Positions 22,566 through 34,960 of a stretch of 64,000 nucleotides of DNA are shown here, in pieces (position 1 is the stretch's first letter; every line of letters begins with the position of its first letter). The notes beneath the pieces are model-generated. The model was not told where the DNA came from. It saw only the letters and a program-made list of their open reading frames with translations, and made no database searches. Made by a program: the position numbers and the translations under genes. The stretch is from NCBI GenBank assembly GCA_037953625.1, contig CM075652.1, positions 73,933,501 through 73,997,500 on the forward strand, read 5' to 3'. The DNA comes from Crotalaria pallida (Eukaryota > Streptophyta > Magnoliopsida > Fabales > Fabaceae).

Positions 22566-24334
22566 AAGTAATTGCTCAAAAACACAATAATGGAGATAGA
22601 TGCAAATGCAATTGGAATCACAATACTTTTTTTTTCTTTCAAAACCCATATTTTAGTTCTCAAAATTATTTTTGTTTTTCAATTTTGTCTTTTAATTTTT
22701 TTTTTAATTTCGCCCATAAAATACGTTTTTTTGTTCAAAATATATCCTAAAATTCATTTCTTCATGATAATTTTTTTTTTAAATGACGAATCCATTTTGT
22801 AGATCTTGTCTTTCTAAATTCAATGATACTAAGATCAAAAATTTTGGTTGAAAATTGAGAAAATTATGAAAAATACATAAGCTTACAATACGAAATTGAT
22901 GGAAAAAAAAAAGTTAAGGGATAAAACTGAATATAAAAAATAACTTAAAAGATCAGAATTTTGATATGAACATGAATTTTGACTTTTTTTTATTTTTAAG
23001 CATTGAGATCCCAATATAAGTAAAAACATTTACTAAACTGTAATACTATGATCACAATTACTAATATAAAACATTTTTTTTCTTTTGCTTTTAAAGCTCT
23101 TGGACAGTTCAAAATAAAAATTAAAAAAAAAGCTCTTTGGGTAAAACATGGGGATGTTTAGCAATTCCTAATATTAAAAGTTTAGTAATGACACATGGGT
23201 GGGGGGCAACAGATAGCACTACTGTCACACCAATATTCCTATACACGAACACTCCGTGGAGTATCCACCTGTAAGCGGTAATGCACAAATTCATGCTGTC
23301 CCAAAAAGTGAAGGAATTGCTTCAGCTTTTTTCTACCTCTCTTTATTGCAAAAGCATTACAATTGCACACTATGCTTTTGCCCAAGAAACATGCAAAAGC
23401 AAAAGAAAATTAAAGCTGTGTATATTGAAGGCATGATTGGCGTTCCGATTTCTTTTTTTTTTTTTTTTTGGGTCACTCACTCCGTCTGGACTTTAAAAAG
23501 CTTAAAAATACATACAGCATGCTGCAGCAACAGGGAATCAAAATATGTGTTTCTTTGTCAACGTCCAATCGGGAGATAAGGAATTGACTTAAAATGTATA
23601 AAAATGGAGTTTTAATCCTGTTGTTAATGTGAAAATCTTCTTTATAGTTCCTAGATAATCCATAAGTAATTTTGGAAGCGCTCCTTAAATATTGGAAATA
23701 ATCTTTGATGAGTCCTTGGACCCAATTCACGAAAACTTTTCTACCCAAAAAAAACTATGTGCTTCTTTCTCAATCTTTTACTATTTCATATTGGAAACAG
23801 TAAATTACATTTTGCCTTTGTATTATTCCATGTTGTATCAATATGGGTATGACACCCGATACGGATATAGTACCGAGTATGAGATACATCATTTTCTAAA
23901 AAATTAGGGTACAAATACGATAATAAAAATTTAAATTTTATAAACAAATGTGTGTGCGTCTCTCTCTCTCTATATATATATATAAGGTACAAGTAAACAA
24001 TCTTGGTATTAAAATAGGATATGAGTATTTTAAAATTAGAGAATGAGACTCAAAATAAACGAATATAAGGATGAAATATTAACTATAATATTAAAATACA
24101 AATTCTAATGCAAAAATAATATTATTGGTAAGATCTATATCCAAAATATACCTTGACATATCATTTACAAATACCCAAAAGTATGATACATATGCTGATA
24201 CTCAATATATACTTGGTACAGATATTTCACTAATTTAAGACTACTCGTATTTCAAAAGTATTATACAATATTGGAAAATGGGCAAATAACAAAGCTTTTG
24301 TTTTAGAACATTCTGTTGATATAAAAGCTAATCT
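22566..24334. other. AT-rich spacer, no gene recognised
   Basis: Poly-T and poly-A tracts, a short CT/TA microsatellite near 23958-23983 and scattered short open frames. The frame at 23256-23579 has no recognisable domain and ends in a poly-T-encoded Phe run, so I do not call it a gene. Confidence 0.5.
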
Positions 24335-24337
24335 GAA

Positions 24338-25280
24338 GGCCCGTTCGGGGTAATTTTTAGTTTTGAATTTTAAAATTTTAAAAAACCAAAATTAATTTTC
24401 AGTTTTATAATGTCGGTTTCAATTTTTTTTTTCAATTTTCAAAATTTTTTTCAAACTTATAATTTTTATAGTGCTCTTACTATTATATTTTATGTACCAC
24501 CATAGACATCATTATCTTGTATATTACCACTATTTAATTACAACTTCCATGTGGTTGTTGTCATTATTAGTTGGAGGTGGTGGTCGTTGTTTTAATGGTT
24601 GATGTCTAGAGTGATAATTTTTGTGATGTTGGTAGAGGGGGTGAGGATGTGATGATGGTGATGGTGATCAAAGGATAGTTGGGGTGGACATGGAGGTGGT
24701 GGTGGTGTCATTGAGGTATGGTGGTGATTGAGATGGCAGTGATGGTTGCGATGGTGGTAGTGGTCATTTGAGGGTAATGGTGACTAGGGTGGTCACTATG
24801 GTGGTGGTTTGGTGGTGGTGGTCGGTCCAAGTCGTGATGATATGGTCCAAGGAGGGGCAATGGTAGCAGATAAGGATGTGGTGGCGATTGGGGTAACTAT
24901 AACTTGGTGGTGCTTATCATAAGGAACGGTAGTGGTTAGGATGGTTGTGGTGGTCACAGTGGTGGTTGGGGTTTAGGTGATCACAATGATGTTGGTTGGG
25001 TGATAGTCACGGTGGTAGCAGTGATCGCATTGACTATGGTAGTAGGAGGAGTGATGATGATAATGGTACTGATTGACTGACACAAAAAATGAGGTTGTAT
25101 AAGTTTGTAATTCAAAACTAAAATTATGAAACTATTATTTGTTGTTTTGATAATAGAGATGAAATTGTTTTGAAAATAAGTAAAAAACAATTTCGGTTCA
25201 AATTTTGCTAAACAAATTTTGTTTTAAAAATACAATTTTGAAATAAAAAACCAAAAACTGATAACCACCCCGAATGCGCC
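24338..25280. mobile_element. Unclassified TIR element with GGT-rich interior
   Basis: Imperfect inverted ends (GGCCCGTTCGGGGTAATTTT at the left; the complement of GGCGCATTCGGGGTGGTTAT at the right) flank 943 bp, with GAA at 24335-24337 and 25281-25283 as a possible 3-bp duplication. The interior, about 24560-25060, is a degenerate GGT/GAT-rich minisatellite. There is no transposase. Three-base duplications occur in PIF/Harbinger and CACTA elements, but I cannot assign a superfamily. Confidence 0.5.
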
Positions 25281-25679
25281 GAAGATTTCGGTTTCCAAAC
25301 TGTACATTTTTGCTACATATTTTATGAAAAACCAATTGTCAAGGTAATTTTAGCTGATGATCCAAGAGATTAAAGAACTGCTTTATGTCCAGAAAAGGAA
25401 GTGCTCATCCAAGGAAAAAAAGTGTCGGATCACTACGACGACTATTTATATAACTTTCACTTAACATTTACCGCTTCAAACAGTACTTTTTCGCATCATG
25501 GAGTTTTTTGTTTTTTGGTTTTTGGATCATGTATTTTTCATAGAAAATAATTTTGCTCGAATAGAATAGAGTCATTATCAATAACACATCTCTCCTTCCA
25601 AATATTGAACGCAGTGGTATAATAAAAGCTCACACTCATCAAGACCACTAGTTAAGTTGTATCTAATCACCATTATGCA

Positions 25680-26476
25680 ATGTTTTAAAAATCGAATCGA
25701 TCATTAAATCGATTAAAGTATTAGTTTAATGGTTCAACCGTGATTCAACTGGTATTAGTTTTTATATATTATAATGTTATACTATATGTTTATAAATAAA
25801 AAAATTAAAATTACTCTAACAAATAATAACATCACGAAATAAAAAAAAAAAGTTACCAAACATTAGTCACTAGTTATATAAATATTAATTGATTAGTTGG
25901 TAAAGTAATAAGGTTTAATAATACAGCCTCTAAAAAATAGAAATGGGCTTGACCACTTAAAAGGCCCATATAGAATTAGGCCATGTCAAAATCAATAGAG
26001 TTCATTCTTTTTGTTATGCTAAGAGCTAGGCGGCTATAGGAAGAGAAAAATCATTCTTCTTCTTCTTTCTTATGCAGTAAACATAAACTTTTTATGCAGC
26101 CAACAAATTCTTCCGTTTCCCATGTGAAGAAAACAAATCCTTCATTTCCTCTCATGCATTATGTTAATTTTTGTTCTTGTCACTTTTTTAAAATTTCTTT
26201 TCTATGTGAATGCTTTTGTCTTGAGAGTAGGTTTGTAAGAATAGGATTCTTTTTTTTTTTTTTTAAAAAAAAGCACCTATTTTCAATTTTTGGAGCCTTC
26301 AACAACAAACTGGACATAACCGTTGGACCACCGATTTTCACGGTTTTTGACTGGTTTGACCGATTTATTTTCGGTTAATTGCCAAAACAGCATCTGGGTC
26401 TTAACAGACCGACACATGCACCAGTTCACTGGTTTTTCGATTGAACCGGCTGGTTCGGTTCGGTTTTCACAACCAT
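25680..26476. mobile_element. Probable hAT-like foldback element
   Basis: The left end, TGTTTTAAAAATCGAATCG, and the right end, whose complement reads TGGTTGTGAAAACCGAACCG, are imperfectly inverted. Flanking octamers TATGCAAT and CATGCTAT differ at two positions, compatible with an aged 8-bp duplication. The ends belong to a common plant non-autonomous repeat built on AACCGAACCGG words. The interior is AT-rich; a 94-codon frame at 26094-26378 shows no known domain. Confidence 0.4.
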
Positions 26477-27155
26477 GCTATTAGGATAGTCTAGACTCTC
26501 TCGATAGTGTTGAAAGTAATGACATTTATTAAAAAAAAAAAGTTAGACCCACATCAGTCAATGTTTGTTAGATTTAATCTTTTATATTCCATTTTGTTCT
26601 ACATACTTTCAAATATCATATTGGGTTTAAGTAGTTGACCAATTGGGCCTAATATGCGCGCATCGCCATTCGGGCAGACGATGCGGGTGTACGAGTCTTC
26701 TTTTTGGAAAACCACTAGCTAACGTCTTTTTAGTTTTCCTCGAGTTTTTAATTTATAGCTTTTGTAGTTTTAATGACCCATTATTTAGCCGTTTCTAGAC
26801 AACCTTTTATTCCGTTTTTATGGGCCATTATTTTGTAGCCATTGGAGTGCTAAATGCTTGGCCTATAATATGCCATTCTTGCACATGCTAAAAAAACCAC
26901 GAAAAACTCCATTATTTTCTTTGCATTTGTTTCATTTTCTTTTATTGCAGCAACCTATCTTGTGAGTATTCGAGTTCCCTACTTTGAGTGCATGAGTTAG
27001 GGAGCTGATGTGCTAACCTTGGGAGTAAGAATCGCTGATATAATTGCACCTCGACATTTTGGAAATCCTGCTTTTAAGGCACTGATATTTTCCACGACAC
27101 AATCATTATCAACTCTTTTTTCTAACAATTTAAAAGAAAGATTATAGTTGATTCG
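26477..27155. other. Spacer, possible copia leader
   Basis: No gene recognised. The last part, from about 26930, lies directly upstream of a copia gag-like start and may be its leader. No LTR end or primer-binding site could be identified. Confidence 0.3.
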
Positions 27156-27390
27156 ATGACTCTTCTTTTCAACAAAGCCACATTGCTTGGCATCACCAAA
27201 ATCGAGCCACTAGATGGAACGAACTACAAGTGCTAGGCTAAAAAATTCACCGTCTTCTCCGAGCAATTGGAGGCTGATTTTGTCCTAACCACTTACCCCC
27301 CATTGTCCTTGAGACAGAACTTCCAGCCATTGCAGAGGTAACACTTTGGAGAATTATAACAAATATAACAAATGGGGTCACCTGCTGAGC
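27156..27390 (+). pseudogene. copia gag N-terminal fragment
   Basis: The frame from 27156 gives LLFNKATLLGI, then PLDGTNYKC and FTVFSEQLEADFVLTTYPP, the pattern of the copia gag N-terminus (a (L/F)DGTNY motif, then a VLT..PP motif). There is a stop where Trp is usual, and a frameshift near 27300. It meets the minus-strand gypsy gag of F near 27400, so one of the two was broken at this junction. Confidence 0.45.
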
Positions 27391-27409
27391 AATATGTCCA
27401 ACAATCTCT

Positions 27410-28375
27410 TCAACTTGTTCCCTTCGGATTGGTCTTGGCCAGTTCTTTGCAATCATGAGAAAAATGACCATGCTTCCCACAATTGAAACAACCACTTGTT
27501 GCCCAACAAACTCTTCCATAATGATGACGTTTGCACTTCTCACAGTATGGAACATCACTGCGAGACTTGCCTCGGTCATCAACCTTAGCCTTTCCCTTGC
27601 CTCTATTCTTGCCAGAATATGGACCCTTCCCTCTGCGATCAAACCCCTTACACCTTTGTGGTCCATAGTTCTGATGATCCCTTCTCTCTGACACTTGAAC
27701 TTTTTCTGCCTTCTTGTCATCTTCATACATCCTACAAATATCTACAAGTGGAGGGAAACTCTGAATTCTCTGATAACTGAACACAGACTTCAGCTTGGGC
27801 TTCAAACCACCTTCAAAGTTGATACACTTTCCCCTCTCATCTGGGTTGTTCTGATAGTAGGGAGAGTACTTTATCAACTCCTCAAACTTTGTTGCATACT
27901 CCCCTGCACTCATATCCCCTTGCTTCAGCTGTAGAAACTCAACTTCCTTCTTCCTCCTCAAGTCATCTGGAAAGTACTTATTGAGAAACTTCTCCATAAA
28001 TACTCCCCAGTTAACCTCTCTTCCTTCATAACTCAGCAATTGGGCGGTATGGTTCCACCAATTCCCAGTCTCCCCTTCCAACATATAGACTGCATATGTC
28101 ACCTTCTGAGCATCAGTACAATCTAATGTCTTGAAAATTTTATCAATCTCATGAACCCACTTATTAGCCTCTTCAGGTTTAAATCCTCCTTCAAACTTAG
28201 GTGGATTGCAACTGCGAAAATCCGCAAGACTTTTGGATTCAACAGTTCCAGTATTGCACTGGTGAGGTGGATTAGCTTGTTGTTGTTGCTGCTGATTCTG
28301 CTGCTGCATACCTTCCAAAACAGTCGTGATCCTTTCCAGCATCATATTCGTATGATTTTGGTTTCTAGTCGTCAT
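27410..28375 (-). CDS. gag: Gypsy Gag protein (321 aa), pol missing
   Basis: The open frame starts at ATG 28375 with a Gln-rich N-terminus (about residues 23-40), followed by the retrotransposon gag domain (about 50-190; WWNHTAQLL, KYFPDDLRRKKE, QGDMSAGEYATKFEEL). A basic Gly/Lys/Arg-rich linker follows, then a CX2CX3HX4C-like cluster near 281 and a CCHC zinc knuckle CFNCGKHGHFSHDC near 296. Gag would form the particle and bind element RNA. The frame closes shortly after the zinc knuckle, where autonomous relatives continue into protease; the break coincides with a junction to copia sequence, so I read it as truncation. The start codon fits the family and the frame is uninterrupted. Confidence 0.75.
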   Translation of the reverse strand: MTTRNQNHTNMMLERITTVLEGMQQQNQQQQQQANPPHQCNTGTVESKSLADFRSCNPPKFEGGFKPEEANKWVHEIDKIFKTLDCTDAQKVTYAVYMLEGETGNWWNHTAQLLSYEGREVNWGVFMEKFLNKYFPDDLRRKKEVEFLQLKQGDMSAGEYATKFEELIKYSPYYQNNPDERGKCINFEGGLKPKLKSVFSYQRIQSFPPLVDICRMYEDDKKAEKVQVSERRDHQNYGPQRCKGFDRRGKGPYSGKNRGKGKAKVDDRGKSRSDVPYCEKCKRHHYGRVCWATSGCFNCGKHGHFSHDCKELAKTNPKGTS

Positions 28376-28597
28376 ACTAGACCTGAACTATGGGCTTATG
28401 ATCATATATGATTGACAAAAGAAAAACTCAATCATCTAACCTAAACTGAGACTATACCCAATAGTTTCAGACACAATTTGTATCTATTACTTATCAAAAC
28501 AAACATAAAATATACATAAATTATACACTGTTGTAACCTGATTGATGTGGATGACTAGCTCTTTTTGGACTACTTCTTCAGCCATAGGATCATTTAT

Positions 28598-28609
28598 GCT
28601 CTGATACCA
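28598..28609 (-). promoter_or_regulatory. Primer-binding site of F
   Basis: The minus strand reads TGGTATCAGAGC, the initiator tRNA-Met type, five bases from the LTR end at 28615. Confidence 0.8.
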
Positions 28610-29235
28610 CAAAGTGCAACACCCTACTTTCATAACCCGAGTAATTATAGAATAAATAATTAAGTATTACCCAAAATTATTATGGACTTGTTAAAGTATT
28701 AGAATTTATAGGAAATAAATTTTTCTTTTCCTTTCCTTTGAAATTCTAATGGGTTAGGTGCGCAAAACACAAAAACCTTTGGATCTCGGAAATAAACGTA
28801 TACGTTGCTTAAACATTGGATTCGATGCCCTTTTGAAATTAATAAAATATAACGTAAGTTCTTAGAAATAAAAGGATGAGATACCATTCGCTTGGCTTTG
28901 AAAACTTAGTATAGCTTTGTTACTAAAATAGCAGTGAAGTTATCTCTCGTCATTTTCAAAACTTAAGGTTTTATTCTTTCGCAATGGCGTAACTGAATCC
29001 TTTTGATATAAAATAAGAGTAAGCGGAAAATCATTGGACTATGGATAATAAACATAACATAATATATACATATATATTAGTAATAAAAGGGTACATAGTC
29101 CAAGTATTCAGATAACCGAGTCCAAGTAAGAACAAGTCGATGAAACGGAAATGTAAAAACAATCAACACTCTAGAGCTCTCCAAAAATATGTACAATATA
29201 AACATCACAAAATAATGGCCTAAGAGCTAATCCAG

Positions 29236-29265
<30 letters not shown>
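29236..29265. repeat. (GTA)n microsatellite
   Basis: About nine or ten uninterrupted GTA units inside the F LTR. A short CCAT repeat follows at 29285-29300. Confidence 0.9.
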
Positions 29266-29266
<1 letters not shown>

Positions 29267-30282
29267 CCAAGTCACCAGAGAAGCATCCATCCATCCATCA
29301 TCGGAGTCCACAACAGCTGTAGATCGGGTCCCTGACACACACTACCTATACTTAGCACGTACCTAAGGGTCATCATCCCTTCACTGGCTACCAGTAGAGT
29401 GCTCGACTGACTCGTCTCCGCTCCCTGCCTCGACAGGATCCTCCTCCACCTCATCTGACGGGGATGGTACCCTTCTACTAGGCACAGGGTCGGGTGATGG
29501 TGCAGCCCCGACTGGACTCGTCAGATCAGGTGTAGGAGTATCCTCCTGGACAACTCGAGAGGAAAAAGGCTGAGAGCGGTAAACCGAACGAAAACGAAAG
29601 TGATGATATGTACGGAGCGGGAGGTGGTCCATGATATGCATAAAAGGGTGGTACATGCATAATATAAATAATGAGGATCCTGAATCTACGAGGACTAACA
29701 CGGACCGGTGGATTAGGGTGATAGAAGGGCAACTTCCATAGAAACTATTTCCCCCTTCAGGGGCGACCATCCTTTTAACTTCATGTACAATTTTTGTACT
29801 CGGAACCTTTTCGGGGTATAATTCAATATCATTCTTTGGAATGTATTATGCTCAAGCTTGGTAGTGATTCACAACGCCGCAACCTCGCAGACGTCATGCT
29901 CCAACGTAATAATCACATCATCAGTATCCTCACACTGGCCATGTTTTTATTACAGATAAACGTGTCATAAAGCAGGACGTGTTTGGCGCTCCCAGAGGCC
30001 TTCCTCAGGTTATAAAAATAACCGTGATAATTCGATCTATCATCCAGACTCCATGCATGAATGCATCACAATAAATTTCATTGATTGGTATTTAAATTAC
30101 TTGATAATAATATCCAACATTATATCCAAGTAATTAAACATATTTCATGAACATTTTCAAGAAAATAACTAAAATACCCAATTAGACATGTTTCAGTCCC
30201 ACATGCATTCCATGATATTTATTTATATGTTAAATTAATAGTTCAGAAATAAAAATGGCATTTTTAAATATTTTCTGCATCG

Positions 30283-30365
30283 GTAATCGATTATCACGTG
30301 CATTTTTGCTTTCTGTTTCAGAAACATAACAGGTAATCGATTACCCTATCGTGGTAATCGATTAC
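30283..30365. promoter_or_regulatory. Dyad cluster in F LTR (3' part)
   Basis: GTAATCGATTAT at 30283 and GTAATCGATTAC at 30333 and 30354, the last two spaced 21 bp. Confidence 0.75.
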
Positions 30366-30553
30366 CCCTGACAGTAAAACACTGAAAAATGGGGTTTTAA
30401 CATACCATTTTCATTTCTAACCAAATTTAACTCAAACCAAACATTCACAGAGTTGAGATAACATATTTTTGACATGTTCAAACTCAAAAAACACATCATA
30501 TCATCAAGATTACATACATGCTCTTCACTATGCATAAAAACCATCTAAACAAC

Positions 30554-32040
30554 TGTTGGAGAGTGTCCTAGTGGCAATCGTATTTTCTCTTTTACTTGTA
30601 CTTATTTCATGTTTATGGATTATTACTATTAATAATAATGAGGCATTTCATTTATTATATTTATGCTTTAATTGTTTAATTAAAATAGATGTAATAAAGT
30701 CCTTAGGATTATAAGTTCAGTGTCATAAGAATATCAAGTACATGACTTGATAGTGAGATCTTATTGATTGATAATTATCCTTAAAGATTCCCTAGTCGAG
30801 TATTATAGTTAATAAGGACAACTATAATACATCGAGACTAGTATGTGGCAGACTGATGACTGTATCTCACCGGTCATGGATAAGGGATATCAAGTCTTCA
30901 CGTAAGTACACATTGGGACAATTGTGTACTGGATTGACCCGCCATGAGAATGCTACATGGGTTATTAAGTGAGTGTCATAAGCGATTCTCATAGTGACAA
31001 TGGTGTACATGGTCCTTCGACCTGAAGTCGCTACGGTTCCCAACATGAGAAATTATGTGCTTTCATGCAATCAAACGTCATCTTTAACCAGGTGATCATA
31101 ACGGTTGTAGTCGGGTATATGACAAATCATGTAGAGGGATGTGAGTGACTTAGATGAGATTTGTCCTTCCTTGTCAATAGGAATTGTATCTCTGGGCCCC
31201 TTGATTGAGTGAGACGGTGAAATGTATGGCCATACTCAAGACAGTCAATATGAGATATTGACGAGACTTGTTTAGACGCGTCTACTCAGGGATCAAGAAA
31301 CCATAGGTTACACTATACATGGGTGACACGTTCCATGCCATGAGTGTAACTAAGATATTTGGACAAAGGGATTAAATTTACACATGATCATTGGTCACAC
31401 TAAGGTTATGTCAGATCACAGACATTCTTGTCACTTGGGTAGCAATGACGTGTTGCTAGATACCGCTCATTGCTTGTAAACTTAAAATGGGATTTTAACT
31501 TTACTCCCAACGTTATAGGAACCTATAGGGTCACACACTAAGAACAGATAGATTGGAGATATCACATTTGATAAAAAGTACAATAGTTGTATTTTTTACG
31601 TCCGTGCGATGCACAGTATGACCGTGCGACGCATTCTGATATGTGCTGCCAAGCCCAGTCCGCTAGTCTAATACTATTATAAATAATAGTATTAGCCTTA
31701 GGGTTTTGGTACGTGTGAGACACAAAATGGCAACCCTAGCCGTCCATATCAGAGAGTGAGTGATACACTGAATCTCTCTCTTCTCCGCTAGCACTGAGAA
31801 AAGAGACGTGACTCCAATTGGGAATCTGTTCGTGTGGATACCGATAGAGGCGCGACTACCTTGCTGCGCTCGTGATTGACGTGAATTGTTCGTGGACGAT
31901 CTGGCCAGCGCCGTTCTCCTCTTCGCATCAAGAGGTAAACGTTTTTCTATCTCGAATCATGCTCTCTCGCATGGATCCTGTTCTGGAAATAGGGTATTTC
32001 GTTTTTTTTTCCGCTGCGTATTTGATCCCTATTTCCAGCA
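30554..32040 (+). mobile_element. Solo LTR (1,487 bp), probably copia type
   Basis: Begins TGTTGGAGAGTGTCC and ends TTTCCAGCA. It is flanked by a perfect 5-bp duplication ACAAC (30549-30553 and 32041-32045). No internal region remains, so recombination between its LTRs removed the element. It sits inside the F LTR and so is younger than F. The 3' part (31750-31950) has a leader-like sequence with AAGAGGTAAACG. Open frames here are incidental. Superfamily is inferred from LTR style only. Confidence 0.85.
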
Positions 32041-32789
32041 ACAACAACCCATAGCACCAAATCATAGAATACTCAATTAATTCATGATTTCAAGGTTTTA
32101 ACAGTTTGCATGCATCAAATATAGTCTGCTCAAGTCAATCACAGATCACAATTTGGTCTCCAAACCAAATTCCTAATTCAAACTAAGCTCTTAGAGCCTC
32201 TTGGTGGCTCTCTACATAAAATCATGTTCTTTAATCTCAAACTAGTCTAGGTTAAGCTTTCCCCTTACCTCACAGACGTGATCAAACAGAAGCTTCATAG
32301 AAAACAAGCTTCCAAATTCGATTTCCCAAAAATCCTTTGACAGCAGCACATGCATAACAGTTTTGAGTAGGGTCACAAGATTAGAGTTTTTGACAAGTCA
32401 ATCATGCAAGCAAATTGGGGAAAATGGTTACGGTTTGTTCTCTGCAACAAGGACAAGAGAATGAAACAAGCGTGGAATCAAATGGGCTCATGATGTGCTT
32501 ACCGCAATCAACTCCTAAAGTAAGCTCCAGACCTCATATTTTTCAGATCTGCAGAATTGAAACCTCAACTTGCAGACTTCGATTCTCCTTCCACACACAC
32601 TCTTAGCTCACGATTTTTATATCACTGCAAAGCTTGAAATCTAAGCTTTGCAATGGTGTATAGCTTGTGTATTATTGTTTTGATTTGAGAGAGAACGAGA
32701 TGTTCGATTCTATGAACCCTAACTCAGCAAAAATAGAGCAATTCTTACAAAAACTTGGCCAAATGAGTGTTGAATTAACACCAACAAGG

Positions 32790-32799
32790 TTTATATAGC
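32790..32799 (-). promoter_or_regulatory. TATA box of F LTR
   Basis: CTATATAAAC on the minus strand, with a dyad (GTAATCGATTAC, 32928-32939) 129 bp upstream. Confidence 0.5.
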
Positions 32800-32927
32800 A
32801 AAATTAGGCACTCATGCAAGGCGACGCGTGGGCTAGAAGGTGTCCTTGGCCTTGATTTCGTGTCAACAATGGGGAATTAGGGCAATGACTCATCAAACGC
32901 ACTATGAACTGGTGCTGCTGCATTACG

Positions 32928-32939
32928 GTAATCGATTAC
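32928..32939. promoter_or_regulatory. Single dyad upstream of F TATA box
   Basis: A perfect GTAATCGATTAC. Confidence 0.7.
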
Positions 32940-33553
32940 CGAATCGACGACTGAAATTTTCAAAAATTTATATTTTATTGCATTTCTCTCCAAAACCTTT
33001 TCTAATGTTACTTTTACGTTCTTAAACAGGGACTAAATTACAAAACTCATATTTTCACATGAAAAAAATTATCAAATTATTTTTCATGCATTCTCACTTA
33101 TCACACACACACACACAAAACACATAATTAATCAAAGATTAAATTAAAAATAATTAATTATAAATAAACTTTATCATTAAACTTTCATTAATCAGAGATT
33201 AAAAATTTGGGGTGTTACAATAACGTTTATTAATATATCATTTAAATTTTAAATATATATTTCTAATTTATATACATATTTTTATTTTTTAAAATATATA
33301 TTTTTAAAATATGCAAACGATTGACAATAAAAGTTTTGAACTCCCTTTAAGTTTTTTCCTTTAAAGGAAAATATTCTTCTTATTGAGAAATTATAAAATT
33401 TTGGTATTTTTTTAAATATGAGAATTTTTAGGATCTAATTATCTTCTTTTTTTTCTTCCCTTATAAGTCAGTTATTTATATGTTTTCTCATACAAAAACA
33501 GATCATTCAAGAAATAAAATGATAGCATTTATTTTCAATAAATTAATTGTGTA

Positions 33554-34016
33554 CTCCCTCTGTTTTTTATTTATAAATCGCATTCTAGACAAATTTGCTG
33601 GTCCTGTTTATAATTACTTTATATTTTATTTGATGCATTTTTCTTTATCTTATTTGCCCTTTGTTCAATAATGTGAAACAATGCATATGTAAAATTTTCA
33701 ATGCAAGTTAAGAGGATAAAATTATAATATTAAATAAAGTACATTTTTAAAGTTTTAAGAAATATAATTATCGATCCTCATTGATATTTGTAATGCAATA
33801 ATTAAATATGACCTATAATAAAGACCATAAAAAATATTTTCCTAATATACTATTTCTATCTCGATAATCATTTCTTTTATTACTTACATAAATCAAAACC
33901 TATAAAATAGAGATAGACATGAAAAACAACAATTATCTCTTGAACTTCTAAAAATGATAGATAAATGAGAATAAATTTTGTCTACAACTGGGATTGATAG
34001 GTAGGAACAAAGGGAG
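33554..34016. mobile_element. Stowaway-like MITE
   Basis: Left end CTCCCTCTGTTTTTTATTTA; the right end AACAAAGGGAG reads CTCCCTTTGTT on the other strand. TA flanks both sides (33552-33553 and 34017-34018). It is 463 bp, AT-rich and without transposase. Confidence 0.65.
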
Positions 34017-34018
34017 TA

Positions 34019-34560
34019 TTAATCAACGGTATCTCACCTTGTGGATAAGGAAACTATCTCTTTCAAGGATATCCCTGGCCTCCCTCCAAACGTCGCTTAC
34101 AATGATCGAATGTTGGCCTTTAACATTGAACAATATTTGGTAATTCAATAAGAGCTTACACTACTCCACAAACTCTTCATTTGTATGATCAAATTTTTTA
34201 TTCTATATTTTATGTTGATTCTCGATTAACACACCTCGCTAGAGAGGTATAGGAATGCGATCTCGTACATGATTAGTCTCAAGGGTTCTTTGATATTAGA
34301 AGTGTTCTTAAAGACATATGTAGTACTGGCCAAAGAGTATAGACAAAAAAAAAAAACTAACACTCAATTAATTTAATTAAAATATTAGTATACTAAGAGT
34401 GACAATAAATATTCTTTTAGCGATCATAACTATTTATACATAGACATAAAATTTGACAACAGATTTTTCCTTAGAATTTAATTGACTATGCCACCTGGAA
34501 CTGTATGTCAAGATTATTCCACATTACTAGAAATTATTCCCATTAAGTAATTCTTTTCTA
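34019..34560. other. AT-rich spacer
   Basis: No gene, repeat or structured element that I can support. Confidence 0.4.
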
Positions 34561-34564
34561 TGAG

Positions 34565-34960
34565 GCATGGGCACGGGGCCGGCCCGTAAGGGTGGTAAGT
34601 AGGGCGCAGGCTTAGGGTCCAGAGAATTAGGGGTCCCAAAATTTTTTTAATACCTATACCTATATAAAAAATTAGAAATATTTTTAATTTATAAATTAGC
34701 ATAAATTAATTTTTCAATTGTAGTATTGTATCTTAACAGTTTAATTTTTTGTTCTTTTTGCTTTCTATTATGTTATTTGTAATTGGTGCCTCTATCTCTT
34801 AATCTCGAATTCTGTAGGTGCTAGGTGTTATTGATCACTCTCTAGTTTAATTATTCTATTTTTTAAGATGGTGCCCAGAAAATATTTGTCTGGATGCAAA
34901 AAAAGGAAAAAAAAAGAAAACTCGAGACAAACTTGTAAACTCACATTTGGATCGTGGTAA
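34565..34960 (+). pseudogene. 5' end of a hAT-type transposon with a short transposase start
   Basis: GGGGCCGGCCCGTAAGG at about 34575, followed by an AGGCTTAGGG stretch, resembles the 5' end of plant hAT elements encoding a TTF-type zinc-finger transposase. An ATG at 34868 opens a 30-codon frame, MVPRKYLSGCKKRKKK, like the usual basic N-terminus of those proteins, and then stops. No further transposase domain is visible. Confidence 0.4.

Larger units (their letters stand above)
27410..33219 (-). mobile_element. Ty3/gypsy element F, 5' part, minus strand
   Basis: On the minus strand this is an LTR (33219 to 28615, with a nested solo LTR), a primer site (28598-28609), a short leader and a gag ending at 27410, where the element is truncated. 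The gag closely resembles that of the Tekay-like element G. The LTR begins TGTAACACCCC and ends GTTGCA. No pol and no 3' LTR are in the window on this side. Confidence 0.75.
28615..33219 (-). repeat. 5' LTR of F, interrupted by a solo LTR
   Basis: About 3.1 kb of LTR once the 1,487-bp insertion and its duplication are removed. It has dyads at 32928 and at 30283-30365, a TATA box (minus strand, 32799-32790) and a GTA microsatellite at 29236-29265. The frames at 29272-29770 (minus) are Pro/Ser-rich LTR sequence and match no domain I know. Confidence 0.7.

Noticed and set aside
23256..23579. 107-codon open frame as a host gene
   Set aside because: No recognisable domain, ends in poly-T-derived Phe, and no supporting splice or promoter context.
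24560..25060. GGT-rich stretch as a glycine-rich protein gene
   Set aside because: Frequent stops in all frames; it is a degenerate minisatellite in a TIR element.
29272..29770. Pro/Ser-rich minus-strand frames as a gene
   Set aside because: They lie in the F LTR next to a microsatellite and match no domain known to me.
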